This document shows positions 8,443 to 16,035 of a stretch of DNA of 36,366 nt, one piece after another (the stretch's first letter is position 1; the number at the start of each line of letters is the position of its first letter). The DNA is from Rhodospirillum sp. UBA1311 (GTDB lineage Bacteria; Pseudomonadota; Alphaproteobacteria; Rhodospirillales; Rhodospirillaceae), in the NCBI GenBank assembly GCA_002307145.1, contig DBTR01000092.1:1-36366 (forward strand), in the 5' to 3' direction. The position numbers and the translations under genes are program-made. The notes below the pieces were generated by a model, which saw nothing but the letters and a program-made list of their open reading frames with translations, had not been told where the DNA came from and searched no databases.

Positions 8443-9214
8443 GCAAAAGGAAACCATCGGCCGCACCCTCTTCGTGGCGCTCGCGGTCTGCCTGGTGTGT
8501 TCGGTGTTCGTCGCGGGCGCGGCGGTCTCGCTCAAGAGCCTCCAGCAGCAGAACGCGCTGCTCGACAAGCAACGCAGCATCCTGCGCATCGCCGGGATGA
8601 TCGACGAGAAGGCGAGCGGCGCGGAAGTGCGGCGGGTGTTCGACCAGGGAATCACCCCCCGCCTCGTCGACCTCGACACCGGCCGATTCAGCGACGCCGA
8701 GAACCCGCGCACCTTCGACCCGTTGAAGGCGGCGCAGGACCCCACCCTGTCGAAGACCCTGCCGCAGGCGGAAGACATCGCCTCGATCCACCGCCTCGAA
8801 CATTACAGCGTCGCCTACCTGGTGGAGAAAGACGGCAAGATCCAAACCCTGATCCTGCCGGTGCGCGGCTACGGCCTGTGGTCGACGCTCTACGGCTTCA
8901 TCGCGCTGAAAGACGACCTCACCACCGTCAGCGGCTTCGGCTTCTACCAGCATGCCGAAACCCCCGGCCTCGGCGGCGAAGTCGACAACCCGCGCTGGCT
9001 CTCGCAGTGGCCGGGCAAGTCGGTCTACGACGACAACGGTCGCGTCTCGCTGGCGATGGTCAAGGGCGGCGGCGCGAAGGGCAACGTCCATCAGGTCGAC
9101 GCCATCGCCGGCGCCACCCTGACCAGCCGCGGCGTCGAACATCTGGTGCACTTCTGGCTTGGTCCTGACGGCTTCGGACCATTCCTGCAGAACCTGAAAA
9201 AGGGGGACGCCTGA
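8435..9214 (+). CDS. nqrC: NqrC, periplasmic covalent-FMN subunit
   Basis: This 259-residue subunit has one N-terminal membrane anchor (about residues 10-33) followed by an FMN-binding domain. The flavinylation motif D222-AIAGA-T228, followed by LTSRGVE, marks Thr228 as the covalent FMN site. Upstream, GFGFYQHAETPGLGGEVDNPRW is the classic NqrC/RnfG signature. GGAGG stands 9 bases before the ATG, which overlaps nqrB. It passes electrons within Na+-NQR. RnfG is the nearest relative, but the gene order and N-terminal extension identify NqrC. Confidence 0.95.
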   Translation: MSEQKETIGRTLFVALAVCLVCSVFVAGAAVSLKSLQQQNALLDKQRSILRIAGMIDEKASGAEVRRVFDQGITPRLVDLDTGRFSDAENPRTFDPLKAAQDPTLSKTLPQAEDIASIHRLEHYSVAYLVEKDGKIQTLILPVRGYGLWSTLYGFIALKDDLTTVSGFGFYQHAETPGLGGEVDNPRWLSQWPGKSVYDDNGRVSLAMVKGGGAKGNVHQVDAIAGATLTSRGVEHLVHFWLGPDGFGPFLQNLKKGDA

Positions 9215-9216
9215 CC

Positions 9217-9882
9217 ATGGCAAAACTCACCGCCCGTGAAGTCCTGCTCAACCCGGTCTTCCAGAACAATCCGATCGGCCTCCAGATCCTCGGGATCTGC
9301 TCCGCGCTCGCCGTCACATCCAACCTCAAGACCGCGATGGTGATGGCGCTCGGGCTGACCCTGGTGACCGCCTTCTCCAACCTGTCGATCTCGGCGATCC
9401 GCAACCAGATCCCGTCTTCGATCCGGATGATCGTGCAGATGGTGATCATCGCCTCGCTGGTGATCGTCGTCGACCAGATGCTGAAGGCCTTCGCCTTTTC
9501 GGTCAGCAAGCAGCTGTCGGTGTTCGTCGGCCTGATCATCACCAACTGCATCGTGATGGGCCGCGCCGAAGCCTTCGCCATGGCCAACCCGCCGAAACTC
9601 TCGTTCTACGACGGCATCGGCAACGGCCTCGGCTACAGCGCCATGCTGCTCACCCTCGGCGTGATCCGCGAACTGTTCGGCGCAGGCAAGCTGCTGGGCT
9701 TCAGCATCCTGCCGACGGTCAACGAAGGCGGCTGGTACGTCCCGAACGGCCTGCTCCTGCTGCCGCCCTCCGCGTTCTTCCTGATCGGCCTGATCATCTG
9801 GGGCCTGCGGAGCTGGAAGGTCGAGCAGAAGGAAGCGCCGACGTTCCGGATCACCGCCCACGCGCGTGCGGAGTCGTACTGA
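9217..9882 (+). CDS. nqrD: NqrD, integral membrane subunit
   Basis: This 221-residue protein has six hydrophobic segments and belongs to the NqrDE/RnfAE family. It has the expected start LNPVFQNNPIGLQILGICSA and the conserved TNCIVMGRAEAFAMANPP loop, whose cysteine, together with one in NqrE, ligates the membrane-embedded Fe centre in known structures. It begins 2 bases after nqrC ends and is followed 1 base later by nqrE. RnfE is the close paralogue; the neighbouring nqrA and nqrF settle the identity. Confidence 0.95.
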   Translation: MAKLTAREVLLNPVFQNNPIGLQILGICSALAVTSNLKTAMVMALGLTLVTAFSNLSISAIRNQIPSSIRMIVQMVIIASLVIVVDQMLKAFAFSVSKQLSVFVGLIITNCIVMGRAEAFAMANPPKLSFYDGIGNGLGYSAMLLTLGVIRELFGAGKLLGFSILPTVNEGGWYVPNGLLLLPPSAFFLIGLIIWGLRSWKVEQKEAPTFRITAHARAESY

Positions 9883-9883
9883 G

Positions 9884-10492
9884 ATGGAGCATTATATCAG
9901 CCTGTTCTTCCGGTCCGTGTTCGTCGAGAACATGGCCTTGGCCTTCTTCCTCGGAATGTGCTCGTTCATCGCGATCTCGAAGAAGATCGAAACCGCGATC
10001 GGCCTCGGCGTCGCCGTGGTGGTGGTGCAAGCGATCACGGTTCCGGCCAACAACCTGCTCTACCGCTACCTCTTGAAGGATGGCGCGCTCGCCTGGGCGG
10101 GACTGCCCGACGTCGACATGAGCTTCCTCGGGTTGCTGAGCTACATCGGCGTGATCGCCGCGATCGTGCAGATCCTCGAAATGACCCTCGATAAGTACGT
10201 GCCGAGCCTCTACAACGCGCTCGGCGTGTTCCTGCCGCTGATCACCGTCAACTGCGTGATCCTCGCAGGCTCGCTGTTCATGGTCGAGCGCGACTACACC
10301 TTCGCGGAGAGCGGCGTCTACGGCGTCGGCTCGGGGATTTCCTGGGCGCTCGCGATCACCGCGCTCGCGGGCATCCGCGAGAAGCTGAAGTATAGCGACG
10401 TGCCCGGCGGTCTCCAGGGACTGGGCATCACCTTCATTACCATCGGCCTGATGGCGCTGGGCTTCATGTCCTTCTCCGGCGTGCAGATCTAG
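9884..10492 (+). CDS. nqrE: NqrE, integral membrane subunit
   Basis: This 202-residue polytopic subunit begins MEHYISLFFRSVFVENMALA, an almost invariant NqrE start. It also carries the VNCVILAGSLFMVERDY loop that mirrors the cysteine-bearing loop of NqrD. NqrD and NqrE form the inverted pair around the intramembrane iron centre. The ATG at 9884 is preferred over an upstream in-frame GTG because it matches the family start and follows the nqrD stop directly, with GGAG about 10 bases upstream. Confidence 0.95.
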   Translation: MEHYISLFFRSVFVENMALAFFLGMCSFIAISKKIETAIGLGVAVVVVQAITVPANNLLYRYLLKDGALAWAGLPDVDMSFLGLLSYIGVIAAIVQILEMTLDKYVPSLYNALGVFLPLITVNCVILAGSLFMVERDYTFAESGVYGVGSGISWALAITALAGIREKLKYSDVPGGLQGLGITFITIGLMALGFMSFSGVQI

Positions 10493-10505
10493 GGGGACCT
10501 GAGGC

Positions 10506-11735
10506 ATGGGCAATACCGAAGTTATTCTGACCGGCGTCGGCATGTTCACGGCGATCGTGCTGACACTGGTGGCGGTGATCCTGTTCGCCCGCTCGCGCCT
10601 GGTGGCGACGAGCGACGTCAGCATCGAGATCAATTCCGAGCGCAACATCACCGTGCCCGCGGGCGGCAAGCTGCTCCAGACCCTGGCGGGCAACAACATC
10701 TTCCTCTCCTCCGCATGCGGCGGCGGCGGCACCTGCGCGCAGTGCAAGTGCATCGTCACCTCGGGCGGCGGCGAACTGCTGCCGACCGAAGAGCCCCACT
10801 TCACCCGCCGCCAGATCAAGGAAGGCTGGCGCCTGTCCTGCCAGACCGCGGTCAAGCAGGACATGAAGATCGTCGTGCCGGAGGAAGTCTTCGGCGTGAA
10901 GAAGTGGGAATGCACGGTGGAGTCCAACCCCAACGTCGCCACCTTCATCAAGGAACTGACGCTGCGCCTGCCCGAGGGCGAACACGTCCACTTCCGTGCG
11001 GGCGGCTACGTCCAGCTCGAATCGCCGCCGCATCAGGTCGCCTACAAGGACTTCGACATTCCGGACGAGTTCCGCCCCGACTGGGATAAGTTCAACTTCT
11101 GGCGCTACGTCTCGAAGGTCGACGAAACCGTGATCCGCGCCTACTCGATGGCCAACTACCCCGAGGAAAAGGGCATCGTGAAGTTCAACATCCGCGTGGC
11201 CTCGCCGCCGCCCGGACGCGACGACGTGCCGCCCGGCAAGATGTCCTCCTGGCTGTTCAGCCTGAAACCCGGCGACAAGGTCACGATCTACGGCCCGTTC
11301 GGCGAGTTTTTCGCCAAGGACACCAGGAACGAAATGGTGTTCATCGGCGGCGGCGCGGGCATGGCGCCGATGCGCTCGCACATCTTCGACCAGCTGCGCC
11401 GGATCAAGACCGACCGCAAGATCACCTTCTGGTACGGCGCGCGCTCGCTGCGGGAAACCTTCTATGTCGAAGAGTACGACCGCCTGCAGGCCGAAAACCC
11501 GAACTTCACCTGGCACCTCGCCCTCTCCGACCCGCAGCCCGAAGACAACTGGAAGGGCCCGACCGGCTTCATCCACAACGTCCTTTACCAGAACTACCTG
11601 AAGGACCACCCCGCCCCCGAGGACTGCGAATACTACATGTGCGGTCCGCCGATGATGAACGCCTCGGTGATCAAGATGCTCCTCGACCTCGGCGTCGAGC
11701 GGGAAAACATCTTCCTGGACGATTTCGGTGGCTGA
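10506..11735 (+). CDS. nqrF: NqrF, NADH dehydrogenase subunit with FAD and [2Fe-2S]
   Basis: This 409-residue subunit is where NADH is oxidised. Domain order: one N-terminal membrane helix (about 5-28); a plant-type ferredoxin domain with cysteines C71, C77, C80 and C112; then a ferredoxin-reductase FAD/NADH module with the flavin motif RAYSMANYP, the nucleotide loop GGGAGMAPMRSHI and the C-terminal YYMCGPPMMNASVI. It ends in the conserved IFLDDFGG. The length is family-normal. Its last 8 bases overlap the apbE start. Confidence 0.96.
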   Translation: MGNTEVILTGVGMFTAIVLTLVAVILFARSRLVATSDVSIEINSERNITVPAGGKLLQTLAGNNIFLSSACGGGGTCAQCKCIVTSGGGELLPTEEPHFTRRQIKEGWRLSCQTAVKQDMKIVVPEEVFGVKKWECTVESNPNVATFIKELTLRLPEGEHVHFRAGGYVQLESPPHQVAYKDFDIPDEFRPDWDKFNFWRYVSKVDETVIRAYSMANYPEEKGIVKFNIRVASPPPGRDDVPPGKMSSWLFSLKPGDKVTIYGPFGEFFAKDTRNEMVFIGGGAGMAPMRSHIFDQLRRIKTDRKITFWYGARSLRETFYVEEYDRLQAENPNFTWHLALSDPQPEDNWKGPTGFIHNVLYQNYLKDHPAPEDCEYYMCGPPMMNASVIKMLLDLGVERENIFLDDFGG

Positions 11736-12816
11736 TCTGCGTATCGGGAGCCCGGGCCGCGCGCCCGGGCTCGCCCGCCTGGCGTGCCTCGGCCTCGCGA
11801 CCCTGCTCGCGGCCTGCAACGGCGAGAAAATCCAGGGCTTCGGCGGCCCGACCATGGGCAGCACCTTCCGGGTGCAATACGTGGCTGCCGCCAAGACTCC
11901 GGGGACCGACAGGCTCCAGTCCGGCGTGCAGGGCATCCTCGACGACCTCGACCGCACGGTCTCCACGTACCGGACCGATTCCGACGTCGCCCGCTTCAAC
12001 GCGGCGCCCGCCGGAACCTGCCAGCCGATGCCGGAGGCCGTCTTCACGCTGTTCGCCTACGCCGACACCCTGCACCGGGAGAGCGGCGGCGCATACGACA
12101 TCACGCTGCTCCCGGCGCTCTCCGTCTGGGGCTTCGGCCCGCGCGGCAAGGTCGCGGCGCGCCCCTCGGCCGAACAACTGGACGCCTTGCGTTCGGTCGT
12201 CGGGATGGAGCACATCCGCGCCGCCACCGATGCCTCGGGCGCGAAGGCGCTGTGCAAGGACAGCGCCAGCAGCATCGAGTTCAACAGCATCGCCGCGGGC
12301 TATGCCGTCGACCGGATCGCCGAGTACCTCCGGGCGCAAGGCGTCGCGAGCTTCCTGATCGACGTGACCGGCGAGTTGCGCGCCTTCGGCCGCAAGCCCG
12401 ACGGCAGCGCGTGGCGGATCGCGCTCGAAGCGCCCATATCGAATGCGCGGGTGGCGGAACGCATCGTCACGTTGGAAGGGATGGGCGTCTCGACCTCCGG
12501 CAGCTACCGGAATTATTTCGAGGAAGACGGCGTGCGGTATTCGCACACCCTCGACCCTCGCACGCTGTCGCCGGTGACGCACAAGCTGGCGGCGGTCTCG
12601 GTGATTTCCGATACCGCCCTCGAAGCCGACGGCCTCTCCACCCTGCTGATGGCCCTCGGGCCCGAGCGGGGCTATGATTTCGCCCTCCAGCACGAGCTGG
12701 CGGCGTTCTTCGTGACCAAGACCGACGCCGGGGTCGACGAATCCGACAAGCGGGCATTCGTCGCCCATGGCACCCCGGTCTTCGAGAAGCGCTTTCCCGC
12801 GCTGAAAGGAAACTGA
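11728..12816 (+). CDS. apbE: ApbE, FAD:protein FMN transferase (lipoprotein)
   Basis: ApbE attaches FMN covalently to threonines of NqrB and NqrC, using FAD as donor. The 362-residue protein has a lipoprotein signal peptide with lipobox LLAAC (C30), so it is exported and membrane-anchored, where it can reach the periplasmic FMN site of NqrC. The signature GGPTMGSTFRVQY starts the mature domain, and GVSTSGSYRNYFEEDG, SHTLDPRTL and a C-terminal ALEADGLST stretch follow. Translation begins at a GTG that overlaps the nqrF stop; the signal peptide only works from this start. It overlaps nqrM by one base. Confidence 0.92.
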   Translation: MADLRIGSPGRAPGLARLACLGLATLLAACNGEKIQGFGGPTMGSTFRVQYVAAAKTPGTDRLQSGVQGILDDLDRTVSTYRTDSDVARFNAAPAGTCQPMPEAVFTLFAYADTLHRESGGAYDITLLPALSVWGFGPRGKVAARPSAEQLDALRSVVGMEHIRAATDASGAKALCKDSASSIEFNSIAAGYAVDRIAEYLRAQGVASFLIDVTGELRAFGRKPDGSAWRIALEAPISNARVAERIVTLEGMGVSTSGSYRNYFEEDGVRYSHTLDPRTLSPVTHKLAAVSVISDTALEADGLSTLLMALGPERGYDFALQHELAAFFVTKTDAGVDESDKRAFVAHGTPVFEKRFPALKGN

Positions 12817-13013
12817 TGATCTGGTTGATCGTATTCGGCGTGATGCTGCTGGTGGTGGCCGGCATGGCGCTTGGCGTGATGAACGGCCGCAGGCCGCTTG
12901 CGGGTTCGTGCGGCGGCATCGCCCTCCTCGGCATCGAAAAGGAATGCGCCTTCTGCGGCGGCGACAAAGCGAACTGCAAGCGCCAGAAGCACGAAGACGG
13001 CAAGCCCCACTGA
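12816..13013 (+). CDS. nqrM: NqrM, Na+-NQR maturation protein
   Basis: This is a 65-residue protein with one N-terminal membrane helix (about 3-22) and a cysteine-rich tail: GSCGGIALLGIEKECAFCGG followed by a last cysteine. This is the NqrM (DUF539) pattern. NqrM is needed to assemble the Fe centre formed between NqrD and NqrE. The ATG shares its first base with the apbE stop (TGATG). It is the last gene of the operon, followed at once by a strong terminator. Confidence 0.9.
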   Translation: MIWLIVFGVMLLVVAGMALGVMNGRRPLAGSCGGIALLGIEKECAFCGGDKANCKRQKHEDGKPH

Positions 13014-13024
13014 TATCATCCCCC

Positions 13025-13065
13025 ATGCAAAAAGCCGCCGGGCGTCGTCCGGCGGCTTTTTGCAT
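13025..13065 (+). terminator. Perfect 17-bp stem intrinsic terminator, bidirectional
   Basis: The arms 13025-13041 and 13049-13065 are perfectly complementary with a 7-base loop. The core is GCCGCCGG/CCGGCGGC, flanked by A5 on one side and T5 on the other, so it can stop transcription from nqr on the plus strand and from the small minus-strand gene at 13098. Confidence 0.85.
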
Positions 13066-13097
13066 GATCGTGCGGCGCACGGCGTATCGGCGGAGCG

Positions 13098-13229
13098 TCA
13101 GGTCTTCTTCTTCGGGTTCATCTGCGATTCGGAAAGTCCCTTGACGAACGGGGACGGCGCAGGGCTGACGACCTTCGCCTTCTTCGGTTTCTTGGTTTCG
13201 CGATTTCCGCGTTGCTGTCCCTTGGCCAT
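13098..13229 (-). CDS. Small basic protein of 43 residues, unknown function
   Basis: The sequence starts MAKGQQRGNRETKKPKKAKV and ends SESQMNPKKKT; it is rich in Lys/Arg and lacks hydrophobic segments. I recall similar short MAKGQxRxNKExKKPKK proteins as common unannotated genes in alphaproteobacteria, but I know no function. Nucleic-acid or ribosome association would fit the charge. A good Shine-Dalgarno (GGAG, 8 bases upstream) precedes the ATG, and the stop lies 33 bases from the shared terminator. It is downstream of the cold-shock gene on the same strand but separated from it by a hairpin. Confidence 0.7.
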   Translation of the reverse strand: MAKGQQRGNRETKKPKKAKVVSPAPSPFVKGLSESQMNPKKKT

Positions 13230-13269
13230 GTCTTGGTCTCCTGGTTCGAGTACATCACCCCAGTCGCGA

Positions 13270-13298
13270 AAGAACCCCCACGAAACCGGGGGGTTCTT
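13270..13298 (-). terminator. Hairpin terminator downstream of the cold-shock gene
   Basis: The arms AAGAACCCCC (13270-13279) and GGGGGTTCTT (13289-13298) pair perfectly around a 9-base loop, 30 bases after the cold-shock stop codon. On the minus strand the stem is followed by a short T-run, consistent with a modest intrinsic terminator. Confidence 0.65.
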
Positions 13299-13327
13299 CC
13301 AGATCGTGTCGATGCCGGGCGGACGAG

Positions 13328-13540
13328 TTAGGCGAGAACCTTGAGATTCTCGGCCGACATCTTGCCGCTCTTGTGATCGGCGACGAGTTCGAAGCCGACC
13401 TTCTGGCCTTCGTTCAGGCTACCGATGCCCGAGCGCTCGACCGCACTGATATGAACAAACGCATCACTGCCGCCATCGTCGGGCGCAATGAAGCCAAAGC
13501 CCTTTTGGGCGTTAAACCATTTCACGGTTCCCGTGGCCAT
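13328..13540 (-). CDS. cspA: Cold-shock domain protein (CspA family)
   Basis: This 70-residue single cold-shock domain starts MATGTVKWFNAQKGFGFIAP with RNP1 (KGFGFI) and RNP2 (AFVHIS) intact. Such proteins bind single-stranded RNA/DNA and act as RNA chaperones in the cytoplasm. An AAGGA stands 8 bases before the ATG. About 130 bases of AT-rich leader lie upstream, in keeping with the long regulatory 5' UTRs of csp mRNAs. A truncated second copy of its 3' end lies at 25656-25704. The symbol is generic; which paralogue this is cannot be told. Confidence 0.9.
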   Translation of the reverse strand: MATGTVKWFNAQKGFGFIAPDDGGSDAFVHISAVERSGIGSLNEGQKVGFELVADHKSGKMSAENLKVLA

Positions 13541-13680
13541 GGTGTAATCCTTTTCTAGAAATACTGCTCCCCACTTTCGCGGGGCGTCGAAATCGCAGAG
13601 TTTTCATATGAGATTAATGCGTCGAGGTGGAAAACCTGAACCACCGGAGACAAAATAATCAATCAAAATGCCGACGATGC

Positions 13681-13718
13681 GATATAATTCCTATCGGCGC
13701 ATAATGCAATGCCGATAG
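13681..13718 (-). promoter_or_regulatory. Candidate cspA promoter overlapping a dyad
   Basis: On the minus strand a TATATC -10 (13681-13686) is separated by 17 bases from TTGCAT (13704-13709), predicting a leader of about 130 nt for the cold-shock gene. The -35 lies inside a perfect inverted repeat CTATCGGC (13691-13698)/GCCGATAG (13711-13718). The dyad could be an operator or a weak terminator for the cupin gene ending at 13781. The surrounding 13600-13780 is unusually AT-rich. Confidence 0.35.
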
Positions 13719-13780
13719 ACGATTTATTGTATTTATTCATAAATAATATTGCGATAAACGCAGGAAACCCAAGCCAAAAT

Positions 13781-14389
13781 TCAAGTGAACGCCGTCGCGG
13801 TGACGATGTCGCCGGTCCAGGAATAGATCGCGAGGATAGGCTCGGATCCGGCGCGCATCGCATGCACCGCATTCGCCGGATGGAGGACGAAATCTTCCGG
13901 TCGGCGCCGCGTGGTTTCCTCGCCCAAGGTCCAATCGGCGGAGCCCGCCACCACCGCATAGAGCTCCACCGCCGGATGCCGGTGCGGCAGATAGAAGGTG
14001 TCGCGCCCGATGAAGGTGAGGCCGAAGCCGACCCGGTCGCTGCGGATCGGCGCGTCCGGCCCGACCAGTTCCGCCCACGCCATGCGCCGTTCGAGGCCGG
14101 GCGCGTCGAGGCGCGGCGCGTAGCCATAGCGCCAGGGCAGAACGGCCGCCAACGGCGACAACGCCGCGTCCCATGCCCGCCCGGCCAGACGCGCGGCTTC
14201 GGGCACCTCGGCGGCGACCGGGTGCGCGCTGGCGACCAGAGGCTTCGCCAGGACGACCGGCCGATCGGGCAGCTCCGCCACCACCCGCGCAGCCTCCGCC
14301 GCAATCGCAGAACCATGATAGGCACCCGCGGCGAAGCTCGCCCGCATCAGCCGCAGCAATTCCCAAAGCGCGTCCGCCGCGTCGGTCAT
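13781..14389 (-). CDS. DMSP lyase-like cupin (DddQ/DddL family)
   Basis: This is a 202-residue soluble protein. Its C-terminal half is a cupin with H136-R-H138-P-A-V-E142-L-Y144 and a later H176 in HPANAVHAMR, the metal-ligand set of the dimethylsulfoniopropionate lyases DddQ/DddL/DddK. These enzymes split DMSP into acrylate and dimethyl sulfide. FYLPHRHPAVELY, the strand around ADWT and the end LAIYSWTGDI match the family well, and the length is that of DddQ (about 200). It starts 3 bases after the methyltransferase gene and is last in the metQNI unit. Homologues without proven DMSP activity exist in non-marine bacteria, so the substrate may be another sulfonium or carboxylate compound. Confidence 0.65.
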   Translation of the reverse strand: MTDAADALWELLRLMRASFAAGAYHGSAIAAEAARVVAELPDRPVVLAKPLVASAHPVAAEVPEAARLAGRAWDAALSPLAAVLPWRYGYAPRLDAPGLERRMAWAELVGPDAPIRSDRVGFGLTFIGRDTFYLPHRHPAVELYAVVAGSADWTLGEETTRRRPEDFVLHPANAVHAMRAGSEPILAIYSWTGDIVTATAFT

Positions 14390-14392
14390 CGT

Positions 14393-15355
14393 TCAGGCCT
14401 CCGACAGCAGGACCGCGTAGGTGTGGCCGATGCGCTCGCCCCGGCCGTGCGCAAGGAGCGCGGCTTCCGCGTCCATCGCATGGGGCGCGAGGTCGGCTTC
14501 GATGGCGAGAGCGCGCGGCGCGGCGGTCTCCGGGGCGAGCCCCGCGAACGCCGCTTCGAGGTCGGCGACGCGATAAAAGTAGAACGGCCCCATGCCGCGC
14601 CGCTGCCACTCGGCATGGCCGTTGAGCATCTCCACCGCCTCGGCCTGGATCTTCCAGCCGTAGGTGAGGAACGACGGTCGGTATCCGGCGTGCGCCGACA
14701 TGTCGAGGAAGCTCTGCAGCGGCACTCGTGCGCCGAGCATCGAGAGGATCACGCCGCCCGGTGCGAGGAACGTCCGCGCCTGCAGCAGAGCGACGTAATG
14801 CAAGGTCAGCAGGGCGTTGGCGATGCGCTCCGGCACGTCTTCCGAGCGCGGCGGAAAGAAGCTCGAACTCGCCCGTTCGCCCGCGAGGGCGACCGAGGCG
14901 TTGGCCGGCACGTTCGGCAGGTTCTCGTAGATCACGTCGAACCGCGGCTCGCCTTCGGCAAGCGGCGAGAGCAGGTCGCCGGTCCCGGCGCGCAGGTCGA
15001 CCGCGTGGCCGCCGCGGAGATTGGAGAGGATGTTGGCGCGCGCCGTGGCGACCACGTCTTCATGGACGTCGGTAACGCCGACGCGCGTCGCGCCGAGCGC
15101 CTCCACCGCGCCGAGGGCGTCGAGCCCGGTGCCGGTGCCGATCGAGCAGAACGACGCGCCGAGGCCGCGCCGCGCCGCGACGATCTTGAACGCCGGAACC
15201 GCGACGCTCGACACCCAGTCGGCCTGGAGGTCTTCGAGATAGGGCGGAAAGCTCCGGGGCGTCACCGCGACGTCGAGGCGGTCGCGCAGGCGTACCGGGA
15301 GCGCGACGTCGAAGTAACGGGCGGCGTCGATGGAAACGGTGTACGGCAGGGTCAT
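14393..15355 (-). CDS. Class I SAM-dependent methyltransferase, substrate unknown
   Basis: This is a 320-residue Rossmann-fold methyltransferase: motif I SIGTGTGLDAL (71-81), acidic D96 in GVTDVHED, a second motif LRAGTGDLL (121-129), and FDVIYENLPNVP (139-150) in the place of the NPPY-type catalytic loop. It is cytoplasmic. Placement between methionine-transporter genes and a DMSP-lyase-like cupin suggests a small sulfur compound as acceptor. Methionine S-methyltransferases (MmtN/plant MMT type) share this general plan, but I cannot confirm homology by eye. The ATG at 15355 is chosen because the upstream in-frame extension is a shadow of metI. It begins 23 bases after metI ends. Confidence 0.6.
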   Translation of the reverse strand: MTLPYTVSIDAARYFDVALPVRLRDRLDVAVTPRSFPPYLEDLQADWVSSVAVPAFKIVAARRGLGASFCSIGTGTGLDALGAVEALGATRVGVTDVHEDVVATARANILSNLRGGHAVDLRAGTGDLLSPLAEGEPRFDVIYENLPNVPANASVALAGERASSSFFPPRSEDVPERIANALLTLHYVALLQARTFLAPGGVILSMLGARVPLQSFLDMSAHAGYRPSFLTYGWKIQAEAVEMLNGHAEWQRRGMGPFYFYRVADLEAAFAGLAPETAAPRALAIEADLAPHAMDAEAALLAHGRGERIGHTYAVLLSEA

Positions 15356-15378
15356 GGCGGAATTCCGGATAAGGGGAT

Positions 15379-16035
15379 TTAGCGACGATGGTTGACGCGG
15401 CGCGACAGCCATTCGCCGCCGAACTGCACGGTGGTGACGAGAACCACCAGGATCACGATGATTTCGAACAGCACCTGGGTTTCGTAGCGCTCGTAGCCGT
15501 AGCGGATCGCGAGGTCGCCGAGGCCGCCCGCGCCCACCGCCCCCGCCATCGCCGAGGAATTGATCATCGCGATCACGCACACCGTCATCCCGCCGACGAT
15601 GCCGGGCAGCGCCTCGGGGAGAAGCACGTGGCGGACGATGTGCCAGCGGCGGAAGCCCATGGCGTGCGCCGCCTCGATCAGGCCGTGGTCGACCTCGTTG
15701 AGGCTGACCTGCGCGATGCGGGTGTAGAACGCGATCAGGTGGATGCTGAGCGGCACCACCGCCGCCCAGGTGCCGAGGGTGGTGCCGACGAGAAAGCGGG
15801 TGAACGGCAACAGCGCCACCAGGAGGATGATGAACGGGATCGCGCGGAAGACGTTCACCACCACCGAGACCGCCTTGTTGAACTTCGGCTTCGGATAGAG
15901 GCCGTCGGGCGCGGTCGCCACCAGGGTCACGGCGAAGATCAGGCCGAAGGCGATGGCGATGGCGACCGAGACGCTGACCATGGTCATGGTCTCGGTAAAG
16001 GCGCGCAGGTAGCGCTCAGACATCGTTGGCGACAT
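15379..16035 (-). CDS. metI: MetI, methionine ABC transporter permease
   Basis: This 218-residue inner-membrane permease has five hydrophobic segments and the EAA loop EAAHAMGFRRWHIVRHVLLPEALPGI that contacts the ATPase. Conserved PFIILLVALLPFTRFLVGTTLG and NSSAMAGAVGAGGLGDLAIRYGY identify the MetI family. The ATG at 16035 has GAAGGTG about 7 bases upstream. A second ATG at 16023 would overlap the metN stop in the common ATG-N-TGA manner and gives nearly the same protein. It works with MetN and MetQ to import methionine. Confidence 0.93.
   Translation of the reverse strand: MSPTMSERYLRAFTETMTMVSVSVAIAIAFGLIFAVTLVATAPDGLYPKPKFNKAVSVVVNVFRAIPFIILLVALLPFTRFLVGTTLGTWAAVVPLSIHLIAFYTRIAQVSLNEVDHGLIEAAHAMGFRRWHIVRHVLLPEALPGIVGGMTVCVIAMINSSAMAGAVGAGGLGDLAIRYGYERYETQVLFEIIVILVVLVTTVQFGGEWLSRRVNHRR

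Noticed and set aside
13709..15382. Plus-strand frame across the cupin and methyltransferase genes
   Set aside because: Shadow of two real minus-strand genes; no recognisable domain.
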